A DNA stretch of 47,441 bases from Clostridiales bacterium oral taxon 876 str. F0540 (GCA_000466585.1 KE993508.1:494036-541476); one strand, 5' to 3'; counted from the stretch's first letter, positions 1 through 7,937 are shown. The notes: a model not told the origin generated them from the letters alone. Numbers and translations: made by a program.

Positions 1-100
1 GCTTTATAAATTTTTTAATTAAAGTCTTATTGCTTCTTGCTCAAATGTTTCTACAAATTCAAATAACTCGCTAAGTCAAGGTGTTTTACAACATCTGCCT
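1..100. repeat. Partial copy of a MITE-like palindromic repeat (copy A)
   Basis: The first ~76 bases are nearly identical (about 3 mismatches) to the reverse complement of 39726-39807, the left half of the long palindrome at 39711-39954. Similarity then decays towards base 100. The window cuts the element, so only one arm is visible. It lies just 3' of the livK-like gene, as copy C lies 3' of the second liv operon, so it may also end or stabilise transcripts. It contains no reading frame. Confidence 0.75.
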
Positions 101-146
101 CTTTCTTCTAATATAACAAATTATTTTATAAATTGAAATATTGTGA

Positions 147-1355
147 TTATTTTCCTAATATTGAATTCATGGATTGTAGAGGTTTAACAGGTTCCCATAC
201 TCCATTTAAATCTGTATGGCTTACCTTTGATAGATTCATTTCTTGAGTACCTGCTCTTAAGCCGTTTGCAAAGTTAATTTCTCCGCCAAATGGATTCTTT
301 ATTGGAGACTTTTCCATAGCATCCATATACTTTTTCCAGGTTATTGTTCCGTCGACTCTCTTTAAGCCTTCAGTAAAGAAGTGTGCTGCTATCCAGCCTG
401 TCATTGCATAAACATTGTCCTTATACTGAGGACAGAACTTTTGAAAATCAGCTAAAGCCTTCGCTCTATCGCCTTCAAAGGATACCCAGCCGTTACCGTA
501 TACATTGAATTTTCCCTTTATTTCATTAACAACGCCCTTAGCTATAACTGGAGAAACATTAACATAAGTTGTTATACAATCCTTATTAACTCCCTGAGCT
601 GCAAGCTCTTTTACAATTGTAGGGAAGGTAGCTTGAATTGCAGCCACGCATACAAAATCAACATTAGCATTCTTTATAGTTGTAACTGCTGAAGAAACGT
701 CTGTAGCTCCTGCAGCAACCTGCTCGGCTTTTACTTCAACCTTAAGCTCCTCAGCCTTCTTTTGTATGCCCCAAAGAAGGTCTTTTCCTGCATCGTCATT
801 AGTATAAATAACACCTATCTTCTTTGCTTTAAAATCACCAACGGCACGAGCTGCCATTATCTGACCCTCTGTCTTATATATTGGCTGTACTGGGAATATT
901 CCTCTATCTTTGCCCTCTGCCTTATCATTATAAAGCTGTCCGATACCTGTAGCAAAATAAACAGCAGGTATTCCTGAATCCTTTAAATCCTGAAGAGTTG
1001 CCCCAACTACAGGAGTTCCAAAATGACCAACTATAGCAAAAACCTTATCATCTTCAATAAACTTTGTAAGCATAGCCTTTCCTTTAACCGGGTCAAACTC
1101 ATCATCCTGATGCTTAAACACAATTTTACGTCCATTTACTCCGCCGCCGTCGTTAATCATCTTTACGTAGGCTTCAAGACCAGCATTAAAAGGTCCTCCA
1201 ACGGGAGCATAAGCTCCGGAAGTAGCAGCACTGTTAGCGATAACTATCTCTGTATCAGTAACCCCTTGAGCCTGCTTTTCGCTTGATGCCTTGTTGCAGC
1301 CTGTTAGTGACCCCATAAGAGCAAGTGCTGTTAAAACAGATAATACTTTTTTCAT
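147..1355 (-). CDS. Liv-type ABC transporter substrate-binding lipoprotein
   Basis: A 402-aa periplasmic-binding-protein type I receptor for a branched-chain amino acid/amide (HAAT) ABC importer. The N-terminus has a basic start, a hydrophobic stretch and the lipobox GSLTGC, so it should be lipid-anchored outside the membrane at that Cys. The body has the family layout: an early segment on introducing a novel ligand state (SAATSGAYAPVG), GGGVNGRKI, and the VGHFGTPVV hinge segment. It is the last gene of the minus-strand operon, 29 bp after livF. Since the operon starts with a reductase and a KAS III-like enzyme, the ligand may not be an amino acid; this family also binds urea, amides and aromatic acids. 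The family call is firm; the substrate is open. Confidence 0.9.
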   Translation of the reverse strand: MKKVLSVLTALALMGSLTGCNKASSEKQAQGVTDTEIVIANSAATSGAYAPVGGPFNAGLEAYVKMINDGGGVNGRKIVFKHQDDEFDPVKGKAMLTKFIEDDKVFAIVGHFGTPVVGATLQDLKDSGIPAVYFATGIGQLYNDKAEGKDRGIFPVQPIYKTEGQIMAARAVGDFKAKKIGVIYTNDDAGKDLLWGIQKKAEELKVEVKAEQVAAGATDVSSAVTTIKNANVDFVCVAAIQATFPTIVKELAAQGVNKDCITTYVNVSPVIAKGVVNEIKGKFNVYGNGWVSFEGDRAKALADFQKFCPQYKDNVYAMTGWIAAHFFTEGLKRVDGTITWKKYMDAMEKSPIKNPFGGEINFANGLRAGTQEMNLSKVSHTDLNGVWEPVKPLQSMNSILGK

Positions 1356-1384
1356 GAAAACTTTCCCCCTATAATATTTTTTTA

Positions 1385-2107
1385 TTAATGCGATCCAAGA
1401 TAAGCTTCTATAAGCTTTGGATCATTTCTTAGTTCTTCTGCCTTTCCGTGGGTGCTAATAGTACCTAATTCAAGAACATAAGCATAATCTGCAACCTTTA
1501 AGGTTTGAGCAGCATTCTGCTCTACAATAATAACTGTTGTACCTTCTTTTTTTATTTCCTTGACTATGTTCATTATGTCCTGAACAATGAGCGGTGCCAG
1601 TCCAAGGGAAGGCTCATCTAAAAGAAGAATTTTAGGACTGCTCATTAGTGCTCTTGCTATGGCAAGCATCTGCTGCTCTCCACCTGATAAAGTAGAGGCT
1701 ATCTGATTTTTTCTCTCTTTAAGCACAGGAAAATACTTATAAACTCTTTCAAAGTTATTTTCAATCTGCTTTGAATCATTTATAGTAAAGGCTCCTATTT
1801 TAAGATTTTCCTCTACCGTTAAGTCTCTGAATATCTGTCTTCCCTCAGGACACTGAGCTATGCCAAGCTTAGCTATCTTCTCCGGCTCCATGGAAGTAAT
1901 TTCTTTTCCATAAAACTGAATTGAACCCTCAGAAGCTTCAGCAAGTCCTGATATTTTTCTGAGAGTTGTAGTCTTGCCCGCTCCGTTTGCTCCTAGAAGA
2001 GCCACCACTTCACCTTCCTTAACCTCTATATCTATACCCTTTAAAGCTTCAATGGCTCCGTATTTAACCTTAAGTCCTATAATAGATAATGCCGTTTTTT
2101 CACTCAT
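1385..2107 (-). CDS. livF: Liv-type ABC transporter ATPase (LivF family)
   Basis: About 240 aa, a complete ABC ATPase: Walker A GANGAGKTT, signature LSGGEQQM, Walker B ILLLDEPSLGLAP, and a late switch His region (VEQNA, the LivF-type variant of the H-loop). The LAPLIVQDI and EQNAAQTL stretches are typical of LivF. I chose the ATG at 2107 because GGAGATGAG sits just before it; the longer upstream start would overlap livG. It starts one base after the livG stop, suggesting translational coupling. It acts with LivG as the cytoplasmic heterodimer that powers the LivH/LivM channel. Confidence 0.92.
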   Translation of the reverse strand: MSEKTALSIIGLKVKYGAIEALKGIDIEVKEGEVVALLGANGAGKTTTLRKISGLAEASEGSIQFYGKEITSMEPEKIAKLGIAQCPEGRQIFRDLTVEENLKIGAFTINDSKQIENNFERVYKYFPVLKERKNQIASTLSGGEQQMLAIARALMSSPKILLLDEPSLGLAPLIVQDIMNIVKEIKKEGTTVIIVEQNAAQTLKVADYAYVLELGTISTHGKAEELRNDPKLIEAYLGSH

Positions 2108-2108
2108 A

Positions 2109-2921
2109 CTACTCATCTCCATCAGTTCCTAAATATGCTGCCTGAACATCTTTATTAACTTGAATTTCCTTTGCTGTTCCGGAGGCTAGGAACTTTCCAA
2201 AGGAAATAGCACATATTCTATCGCATACATCCATAACAAGTCTCATATCGTGTTCAACTAAAAGTATGGAACAGTTAAATTCATCTCTAATATGTCTTAT
2301 TGTCTTTGCAAGATTTATAGTTTCTGTATCATTAAGACCTGCTGCAGGCTCATCAAGTATAATAAGCTTTGGTCTGCACATTAAGGTTCTTGCAAGCTCT
2401 ACTTTTTTTAAGATTCCATAGGGCTGGCCCCCTGCAGGCATATCCTTTCTGTCTTCTATGCCTAAAGCCTTAAGTATAGCTAACGCTTCATTCCTTAAAT
2501 TCTTTTCTTCTTTTTTTGCTCTGGGAAGCTTAAGCGCCTGCTCAAATATTGTTGCCTTAAAGTCAATATGAGCTCCTACAAGAACATTTTCAAGTATTGT
2601 AAGCTCTCTTATAAGCTCCACATTTTGAAAGGTTCTAACGAGACCAAATTTTATGATTTGATGAACCTCATGTTTTAGAAGATCTTGAAACTTACCGTTT
2701 CTATCTTTAAAAAATATATTTCCTGAATTAGGTTTATAAAATTGAGTAATACAGTTAAAAACAGTAGTTTTTCCTGCTCCGTTAGGCCCAATAAGTCCAA
2801 AGATTTCATTTTCCCTAATATCGAAGGACAGATTGTCAACGGCTTTCAATCCGCCAAAGGCTATGCTTAAATTCTCAACCTTCAATACCGGTTCTTTGGT
2901 CAATACTTTCTTTTGACTCAT
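2109..2921 (-). CDS. livG: Liv-type ABC transporter ATPase (LivG family)
   Basis: A 270-aa ABC ATPase with Walker A GPNGAGKTT, a LivG-type QPYGILKKVELARTL segment where the ABC signature lies (divergent from LSGGQ; LivG proteins usually read LSYGQQR), Walker B KLIILDEPAAGLN and the VEHDM switch His. The first 47 bases of the gene overlap the 3' end of livM (2875-2921), which is longer than the usual few-base overlaps; the start at 2921 is preceded by AGAGGG and GGAAAG purine runs. Partner of the livF product in the same operon. The weak signature motif is the only oddity. Confidence 0.92.
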   Translation of the reverse strand: MSQKKVLTKEPVLKVENLSIAFGGLKAVDNLSFDIRENEIFGLIGPNGAGKTTVFNCITQFYKPNSGNIFFKDRNGKFQDLLKHEVHQIIKFGLVRTFQNVELIRELTILENVLVGAHIDFKATIFEQALKLPRAKKEEKNLRNEALAILKALGIEDRKDMPAGGQPYGILKKVELARTLMCRPKLIILDEPAAGLNDTETINLAKTIRHIRDEFNCSILLVEHDMRLVMDVCDRICAISFGKFLASGTAKEIQVNKDVQAAYLGTDGDE

Positions 2922-3918
2922 CTTTCCGCCCTCTCTTCCTTAATTTCTGTATCCACGACTTAATATCGTAACCTATGCCCACAGCACCGTTTGGATAAAA
3001 CAATATGACTACTATTATAAGAATTCCATTTAATACATAGGACATTTGACTAACATAAGGTATTTGCTTTAAAAACAAGTCCGGAACCGCAAAAACTATG
3101 AAAGCACCAAGCACTGTTCCGTAAATTGACCTTAAGCCTCCAATTACTATCATTGCAAGAAAGTCAAGGGAAAGCTTAAGCGACCAGGTTGCAGGGTAAG
3201 CATACCTTACAAAATGTACGTATAAAACTCCTGCCACGCTTGCATAAATTGTAGCTATTGCAAAAGCAACAAGCCTGTATTTCAAAATGTTTACACCCAT
3301 AGCCTGTGAAGCTGCTTCGCTCCCTCTCATGGCATTTAATGCTCTTCCAAGCTGTCCGTTTATCATGTTATAGGTTAAAAGCATTATTACTATTAAAACC
3401 AAAACTATAAGATAATAGGTAGTTGTTCTGTTTAGTTTAAAAAGTCCAAGAAGCACCGGAAAGCCTGCCTGTTTGCCGCTGAAGCCGTTGGTAAAAACAT
3501 CAAATTCCTCAAAGGTTTTTCTTAGTATTTCAGAAACACATAAGGTTGCAATGGCAAGATATATTCCTTCAATCTTTAAAGAAACCAGACCCACCAAAAG
3601 ACCAAGCAGAGCCGGAATTAAAATTGCCAATATAAGCGCTGCCTCAAAGGGAAGCTTCAAGTTAACAGTTGCATAAGCTGAAATATATGCAGAGAGACCC
3701 ATAAAGCCTGCTGTTCCTAATGTTATAAGCCCTGAGTAGCCTAAAAGCACATTTAAGCCTAAGGCAGCAATTGCATAAATCAAGGTTCCCCCTATAATTG
3801 TAACGTGGCTTGTTTTGATAAGTCCCATTTCAGCCAAGGAAGGAATAACAGCCAGTAAAGCACCAAACAATATAAATTGAAAATGCGGGTTTTTAAATAT
3901 ATTTCTTTTAATTTTCAT
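2875..3918 (-). CDS. livM: Liv-type ABC transporter permease (LivM family)
   Basis: A 347-aa polytopic permease with about nine hydrophobic segments. It has the LivM hallmarks: NVLLGYSGLITLGTAGFMGLSAY near the N-terminus (residues ~55-77), the EAAA-like coupling loop AMRGSEAASQAMGVN, and GGLRSIYGTVLGA near the C-terminus. The charged C-terminal tail (KLRKRGRKDESKESID) is encoded partly in the overlap with livG. It forms the transmembrane channel with LivH. Gap to livH is 8 bp, so they are co-transcribed. Confidence 0.92.
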   Translation of the reverse strand: MKIKRNIFKNPHFQFILFGALLAVIPSLAEMGLIKTSHVTIIGGTLIYAIAALGLNVLLGYSGLITLGTAGFMGLSAYISAYATVNLKLPFEAALILAILIPALLGLLVGLVSLKIEGIYLAIATLCVSEILRKTFEEFDVFTNGFSGKQAGFPVLLGLFKLNRTTTYYLIVLVLIVIMLLTYNMINGQLGRALNAMRGSEAASQAMGVNILKYRLVAFAIATIYASVAGVLYVHFVRYAYPATWSLKLSLDFLAMIVIGGLRSIYGTVLGAFIVFAVPDLFLKQIPYVSQMSYVLNGILIIVVILFYPNGAVGIGYDIKSWIQKLRKRGRKDESKESIDQRTGIEG

Positions 3919-3926
3919 TTTTCTAC

Positions 3927-4802
3927 CTACACTTTCTTTACTATTTTCTTGCCAACTAGTCCATGAGGCCTAAAAACCAGGAACACAAGAATTAAAATAT
4001 ATAATATTTGTCCTCCCCATACTGATGAGAAGTAATATAATAAAAGATTTCTGCTTACTCCTATGATGTACGCCCCGAGCACTGCACCGTAAAAGGTTTG
4101 AAAACCTCCTAAAACGCAAGCTATAAGCGCATTTGTCATAACCTCGTCCATAAGATTTAAAGTAACCGAGGTCATAGGTGCAACCATAATTCCCGATAGA
4201 GCTCCAAGCACTGCTGCAACAGCCCAGGCTCCCATAGTTACAGTTTTTGTAGGGACGCCCATAAGCTTTGCGGTATTCTCATTGGAGGCTGTAGTTCTTA
4301 CTGCTAATCCCCATTTTGTTTTCTGAAGGATATAAAAAAGGAGCCCCATAATTAAAAGTCCAAAAATTATATTAAATAAACCATTAAAGGAAATTGATGC
4401 TCCGAGAATCTTCACATCTCCACTGTTTATAAGCTTGGTAAGTCTTAACGGGTCCACACCAAAGAACAAAGGAGTAACTCCAAGGATAATCATCATCAAT
4501 CCTAAAGTTATAATCTGCTTTGCATCTGGTGAAACTTTTTTTGTGTGCCTTATAATTAAAAAGTCAATTAGTACCCCCATTATAATTGCGCTTATGATTC
4601 CACCTATAGCTGCAAGCCAAAGCGGAAGTCCATTCTTTGTTAAAAGACTTGTAACAACAAAGGTGCTGAACATTCCCATTACGCCCTGAGAGAAATTAAC
4701 TACGAGAGAAGTACGAAAAATTATGATTATGCCTAAGGCCGCAAGAGCATAAATACTTCCTGTTTCAAGGCTTCTAAATATAACCTGTATAAAAGTTGCC
4801 AC
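3927..4802 (-). CDS. livH: Liv-type ABC transporter permease (LivH family)
   Basis: About 291 aa, polytopic. LivH hallmarks: GSIYALAALGIIIIFRTS near the start, VNFSQGVMGMFS (the LINFAHGD-equivalent), the coupling loop RTTASNENTAKLMGV, and GGFQTFYGAVLGAYIIG. I chose GTG at 4802 because a run of seven Gs lies 6 bases upstream; its first base is the last base of the KAS III stop codon (TAGTG), implying translational coupling. A longer ATG start at 4838 would lie inside the KAS III gene. The coupling physically ties the transporter to the two upstream enzyme genes. Confidence 0.9.
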   Translation of the reverse strand: MATFIQVIFRSLETGSIYALAALGIIIIFRTSLVVNFSQGVMGMFSTFVVTSLLTKNGLPLWLAAIGGIISAIIMGVLIDFLIIRHTKKVSPDAKQIITLGLMMIILGVTPLFFGVDPLRLTKLINSGDVKILGASISFNGLFNIIFGLLIMGLLFYILQKTKWGLAVRTTASNENTAKLMGVPTKTVTMGAWAVAAVLGALSGIMVAPMTSVTLNLMDEVMTNALIACVLGGFQTFYGAVLGAYIIGVSRNLLLYYFSSVWGGQILYILILVFLVFRPHGLVGKKIVKKV

Positions 4803-5824
4803 TACATTCCCCCCCATTTTATTACGTTTGCTGCCCATACATAGCCAATGCCCGCTGCAATCATGGATATAACTGAACCATCCTTTACTTTCCCCTGCAT
4901 TAATGCAAGATGCAGCGACAGTATTTGATCCACCTGCCCAACATGACCATACTCTTCAAGATAAATTGACTGTTCCTCTTTTAAATTAAGCTCTTTAAGC
5001 ATATCCATATGAGCTGAACGTTTCATGTGAAGAATTGCCAAATAGTCAAGCTGGCTTTTGTCTATTTGGGACTTTTCAAATGCTTTGTCTATGCACTTAT
5101 ACCAATTTGGCATGGAAACTACATTAAGTCTGTTTTTCATGCCAATTGGATCCATAAGTCTTAAGGATTTATAAGCTTCATTAAGATTGCTGCTATTTAT
5201 AGGATTGCATATACCGCCTATCTCCACACCTGCTGCTCTTGCTAAAGTTCCATCTCCTATGATATGTGATCCAAGCACAAAATTTTTATTATAATTTTTC
5301 TTTAAAATTATGGCTCCACCCCCTGCAGCGAGGTTATACATCATGGACATGTTCTTGTCGGTATAATCCACAAAGTCTCCATTTCTGTAGCCGCCGGCTA
5401 TCATAATTGTGTTTATAGTATCATCAGCTACAAGCATATCTTTAGCCATTTTTATAGCTGAAACTGTAGTGCAGCACCTGTTTTGGACATCGATTCCCCA
5501 AGCATTTTCAGCACCGATTCTGCCAATTATATATAGTGAAGAGGTGGTTAAAGGATACTCCTTCCACTCCTCTCCAATACTTATTAAAACATCAATTTCC
5601 TTAGGGTCAATTCCAGTATTCTTTAAGCAGTCTAATGCTGCCTTCGCCCCCATTTCCTGAGTACCATCATCTTTTCCTGGTACCGGCTTTTTTCTTATTC
5701 CTAGCTTATTTATAACTGCCTCTTCAGACCAAACTCCTTTTGTAGCCTCAGCAATCTCAAATGCAGTTATGAATTTCTCCGGAATATATATGCCTGTACC
5801 TACGATTCCAACATTTGCTGTCAT
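4802..5824 (-). CDS. KAS III (FabH)-like thiolase-fold enzyme, atypical active site
   Basis: A 340-aa protein of the beta-ketoacyl synthase III fold. The start (VGIVGTGIYIPE) and C-terminal GIGYVWAANVIKW are typical of KAS III. Catalytic Cys is C117 (or C118) in DVQNRCC, at the spacing seen in FabH; the His is H266 in LAILHMKR. The third FabH residue, Asn in YGN, is replaced by His in YGHVGQVD (H294). FabH, PqsD and OleA keep Asn, so the chemistry may differ: condensation with another substrate, acyl transfer or hydrolysis. ATG follows the reductase stop codon directly (TAAATG), so both enzymes are translationally coupled and then coupled to livH. Classical fatty-acid FabH is unlikely given the context. 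Fold confident, reaction unknown. Confidence 0.85.
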   Translation of the reverse strand: MTANVGIVGTGIYIPEKFITAFEIAEATKGVWSEEAVINKLGIRKKPVPGKDDGTQEMGAKAALDCLKNTGIDPKEIDVLISIGEEWKEYPLTTSSLYIIGRIGAENAWGIDVQNRCCTTVSAIKMAKDMLVADDTINTIMIAGGYRNGDFVDYTDKNMSMMYNLAAGGGAIILKKNYNKNFVLGSHIIGDGTLARAAGVEIGGICNPINSSNLNEAYKSLRLMDPIGMKNRLNVVSMPNWYKCIDKAFEKSQIDKSQLDYLAILHMKRSAHMDMLKELNLKEEQSIYLEEYGHVGQVDQILSLHLALMQGKVKDGSVISMIAAGIGYVWAANVIKWGGM

Positions 5825-6544
5825 TTATAACCTCATGCCTCCATTTACGCTTAAAGTATGTCCTGTTACGTAAGAAGCTTCCTCTGAGGCAAGGAATAAA
5901 GCAGCATTGGCTATTTCATGAGGTTCTCCCAATCTTCCGATCATAGTTTGTTTTGCAAAGCCATCCAAAAGCTCCTGTGGCACTGTTTTTAAAATGTCTG
6001 TCATAATATAGCCTGGTGCTATTGCATTAACTCTTACATTTCCCCCCTTCATTGCAAACTCCTTTGCCCAGGTTTTAGTCATTCCTATAACACCTGCTTT
6101 TGATGCAGCATAATTTGCCTGACCTATATTTCCGTATTCACCAACGATTGAGGAAATATTTATTATTGAGCCACTCTTATTAGTCTGCATGTGCGGGCCA
6201 AAATATCTTGTCAGATTAAACACACCCTTAAGATTTACGTTAATTACAGCTTCCCATTGCTCATCCGTCATTTTTCTGGTCATTGCGTCTTTTGTTATAC
6301 CTGCATTATTAATAAGCACATCAATTTTCCCGTACTTACTAACCGCATAATCAAAGAATTCTCTGCAAGCTGCTGAATCTGATACGTTTAACTTATAGCC
6401 CTCAATATTTTCATTTTCGTATGAAAGTTCCACCATATCAACAGCAATAACTTTTGCTCCTTCCTTTGCAAAAAGCTCGGCCATTGCCTGGCCCAAACCC
6501 TTGGCTCCACCTGTTACTACAGCAACTTTATTTTGCAATCTCAT
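5825..6544 (-). CDS. SDR-family 3-oxoacyl reductase-like (FabG-like), first gene of the operon
   Basis: 239 aa from the ATG at 6544, chosen because a GGGGG Shine-Dalgarno lies 9 bases upstream; longer frames lack one. Classical SDR features: TGGAKGLGQ nucleotide-binding motif (11-19), NNAG (79-82), catalytic S132, Y145 and K149 in the SSIVG and NYAASK blocks, and C-terminal SVNGGMRL. Asp36 at the end of the second beta-strand (IAVD) suggests NADH rather than NADPH preference, unlike biosynthetic FabG. That fits a catabolic or specialised 3-keto/3-hydroxy interconversion more than fatty-acid synthesis. First gene after the promoter at 6667-6695. Confidence 0.88.
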   Translation of the reverse strand: MRLQNKVAVVTGGAKGLGQAMAELFAKEGAKVIAVDMVELSYENENIEGYKLNVSDSAACREFFDYAVSKYGKIDVLINNAGITKDAMTRKMTDEQWEAVINVNLKGVFNLTRYFGPHMQTNKSGSIINISSIVGEYGNIGQANYAASKAGVIGMTKTWAKEFAMKGGNVRVNAIAPGYIMTDILKTVPQELLDGFAKQTMIGRLGEPHEIANAALFLASEEASYVTGHTLSVNGGMRL

Positions 6545-6574
6545 TTTAATAAACCCCCTGTTAATTTGATTTTT

Positions 6575-6589
6575 TGTTATCGTTTTCAC
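6575..6589 (-). promoter_or_regulatory. cre-like catabolite repression box in the operon leader
   Basis: On the minus strand the sequence is TGAAAACGATAACA, which fits the CcpA consensus TGNAARCGNWWWCA at every position. It lies ~75 bases after the predicted start point and ~30 before the reductase ATG, a position where CcpA acts as a roadblock. This suggests the reductase/KAS III/Liv operon is a catabolic system switched off by preferred sugars. Confidence 0.6.
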
Positions 6590-6635
6590 TTATTTGTAAA
6601 AACACATTAGTGAAAACTTAATATTTTAATTACTC

Positions 6636-6662
6636 ACATGAAATGTGATACATGTTTCATGT
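6636..6662. promoter_or_regulatory. Operator-like partial palindrome 1 at the start point of the reductase operon
   Basis: Arms ACATGAAA and TTTCATGT (8 bp, perfect) flank an 11-bp centre TGTGATACATG. It begins directly after the minus-strand -10 box, so it covers the transcription start of the reductase/KAS III/liv operon. It closely resembles the site at 6770-6792, so one dimeric regulator (TetR- or GntR-like by site shape) probably controls both directions. No regulator gene is adjacent. Confidence 0.65.
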
Positions 6663-6666
6663 TTAT

Positions 6667-6695
6667 ATCATAATTAAGTTTTTTATTTATGTCAA
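6667..6695 (-). promoter_or_regulatory. Sigma-A promoter of the reductase/KAS III/liv operon
   Basis: Minus-strand TTGACA (6695-6690), a 17-bp spacer and TATGAT (6672-6667): near-perfect consensus. The predicted start point, near 6660, lies inside operator 1. Its strength implies the operon needs active repression. Confidence 0.75.
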
Positions 6696-6734
6696 TATAC
6701 TTTTCTGAATATTTATAATTTTGTAAAATTAGCA

Positions 6735-6763
6735 TTGAAAGTTTAGAAGGAAGGTTATATAAT
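6735..6763 (+). promoter_or_regulatory. Sigma-A promoter of the alpha/beta hydrolase
   Basis: TTGAAA (6735-6740), 17-bp spacer, TATAAT (6758-6763). The start point near 6770 coincides with operator 2, mirroring the arrangement on the other strand. Confidence 0.75.
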
Positions 6764-6769
6764 GATAAT

Positions 6770-6792
6770 ATGAGATGTGCATCATGTTTCAT
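6770..6792. promoter_or_regulatory. Operator-like partial palindrome 2 at the hydrolase start point
   Basis: Reads ATGAGATGTGCATC then ATGTTTCAT, which matches operator 1 at most positions of TGAAATGTG-n-ACATGTTTCA. It sits immediately after the TATAAT box, again covering the start of transcription. Confidence 0.6.
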
Positions 6793-6847
6793 ATTATGCT
6801 CATAAATTTAAAATTATGATTACTTTATGAAAGGGAATGGGAGAAAA

Positions 6848-7897
6848 ATGATACCAGAAATTAAAAGAAAAGAGATTAAAACTGACAGACTTAATATATC
6901 ATATTTTGAAAAAGGAGATCCTTCAAAAGAGCTATTGGTTCTTATTCATGGAAATACCTCATCAAATCTGTTTTATCTTCAGACAATAGAAGATCTGTGT
7001 GATGATTTTTATGTTCTGGCACCTGATTTAAGAGGATATGGTCTTTCTGAGAAACTGCCAATTGATGCGGCCCAAGGATTGAAAGTATGGAGCGAAGATA
7101 TCAGATCGTTTTTGAAGGCACTTAACATAAACAAAAAACCTCACCTTTTAGGTTGGTCCATGGGCGGCGGTGTTGTAATTCAGTATGCCATAGACTATCC
7201 AGGGGAAATTGCTTCAATGATCCTTGTAAATCCACTTTCTCCCTTCGGCTACAGCGGCAGCAAAGACGAGAAAGGAACACCAAATAATGAGTATTTTTCA
7301 GGTACCGGTGCAGGCTCTGTAAACCCTGCCTTTGTAGAAGCTTTAAAGAACAAGGTAAAAGATGAATCAAATTCTTTTTCTGCTGCTGCAGTTTTAAAAT
7401 CTTACTTTGCTCCGGAATATAAGATAAATTCAGAGTGGGAAGAAATCTTCGTAGACAGCATGCTCCAAATGGGGATTGGGGAGGATTTTTATCCGGGAGA
7501 TTTTGCGCCCTGTTCCATTTGGCCTTTTACAGCTCCCGGAACAAAAGGCATTGCAAATGCAATGTCTCCTAAGTATGTAAATCTTTCTGGACTTTCTGAC
7601 ATATCACCTAAGCCACCAATTCTTTGGTTTAGAGGTGCAAAAGATTCAATAGTATCAGATACCTGTATGCTTGATATAGGCTATCTTGGAAAACTCGGGT
7701 ATGTACCGGGCTGGCCAGGAGATGAAGTATTCCCTGCTCATCCTATGGTTTCACAGACCAGATATGTGCTTGAAAAGTACAAAGAAAATGGTGGCAGCTA
7801 CGAAGAGTATATATTTGAAGATGCAGGCCACGGCCCTCATGTTGAAAAACCTGAGGAGTTTAAAAATAAACTGACCTCCTTTATAAAATCATTATAA
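6848..7897 (+). CDS. Alpha/beta hydrolase divergent from the reductase/KAS III/liv operon
   Basis: About 349 aa from ATG 6848 (GGGAG just upstream; an in-frame ATG at 6827 is possible). Alpha/beta-hydrolase fold: oxyanion motif LVLIHGNTSS, DLRGYGLSE, nucleophile Ser104 in GWSMGG, an acid candidate in WFRGAKDSIVSD, and the catalytic His in EDAGHGPHVEKP. No signal peptide or membrane segment, so cytoplasmic. It is longer than simple esterases (~270 aa), with a large cap between the nucleophile and the acid, rich in Pro/Phe/Tyr. The twin operators imply it acts with the divergent operon, for example hydrolysing an imported ester/lactone or an acyl-thioester or 1,3-diketone intermediate. The substrate is not readable from sequence. 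Confidence 0.85.
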   Translation: MIPEIKRKEIKTDRLNISYFEKGDPSKELLVLIHGNTSSNLFYLQTIEDLCDDFYVLAPDLRGYGLSEKLPIDAAQGLKVWSEDIRSFLKALNINKKPHLLGWSMGGGVVIQYAIDYPGEIASMILVNPLSPFGYSGSKDEKGTPNNEYFSGTGAGSVNPAFVEALKNKVKDESNSFSAAAVLKSYFAPEYKINSEWEEIFVDSMLQMGIGEDFYPGDFAPCSIWPFTAPGTKGIANAMSPKYVNLSGLSDISPKPPILWFRGAKDSIVSDTCMLDIGYLGKLGYVPGWPGDEVFPAHPMVSQTRYVLEKYKENGGSYEEYIFEDAGHGPHVEKPEEFKNKLTSFIKSL

Positions 7898-7935
7898 AAG
7901 CCAGCGGTTTTTACCGCCGGCTTACCTTTTAATTC
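7898..7935. terminator. Bidirectional terminator between convergent genes
   Basis: Stem AAGCC-A-GCGGT / ACCGC-C-GGCTT with a TTTT loop. A T-rich run follows on each strand (CCTTTT on plus, TTTTATAA on minus). It separates the hydrolase (plus) from the phosphohydrolase (minus). Confidence 0.8.
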
Positions 7936-7937
7936 AA

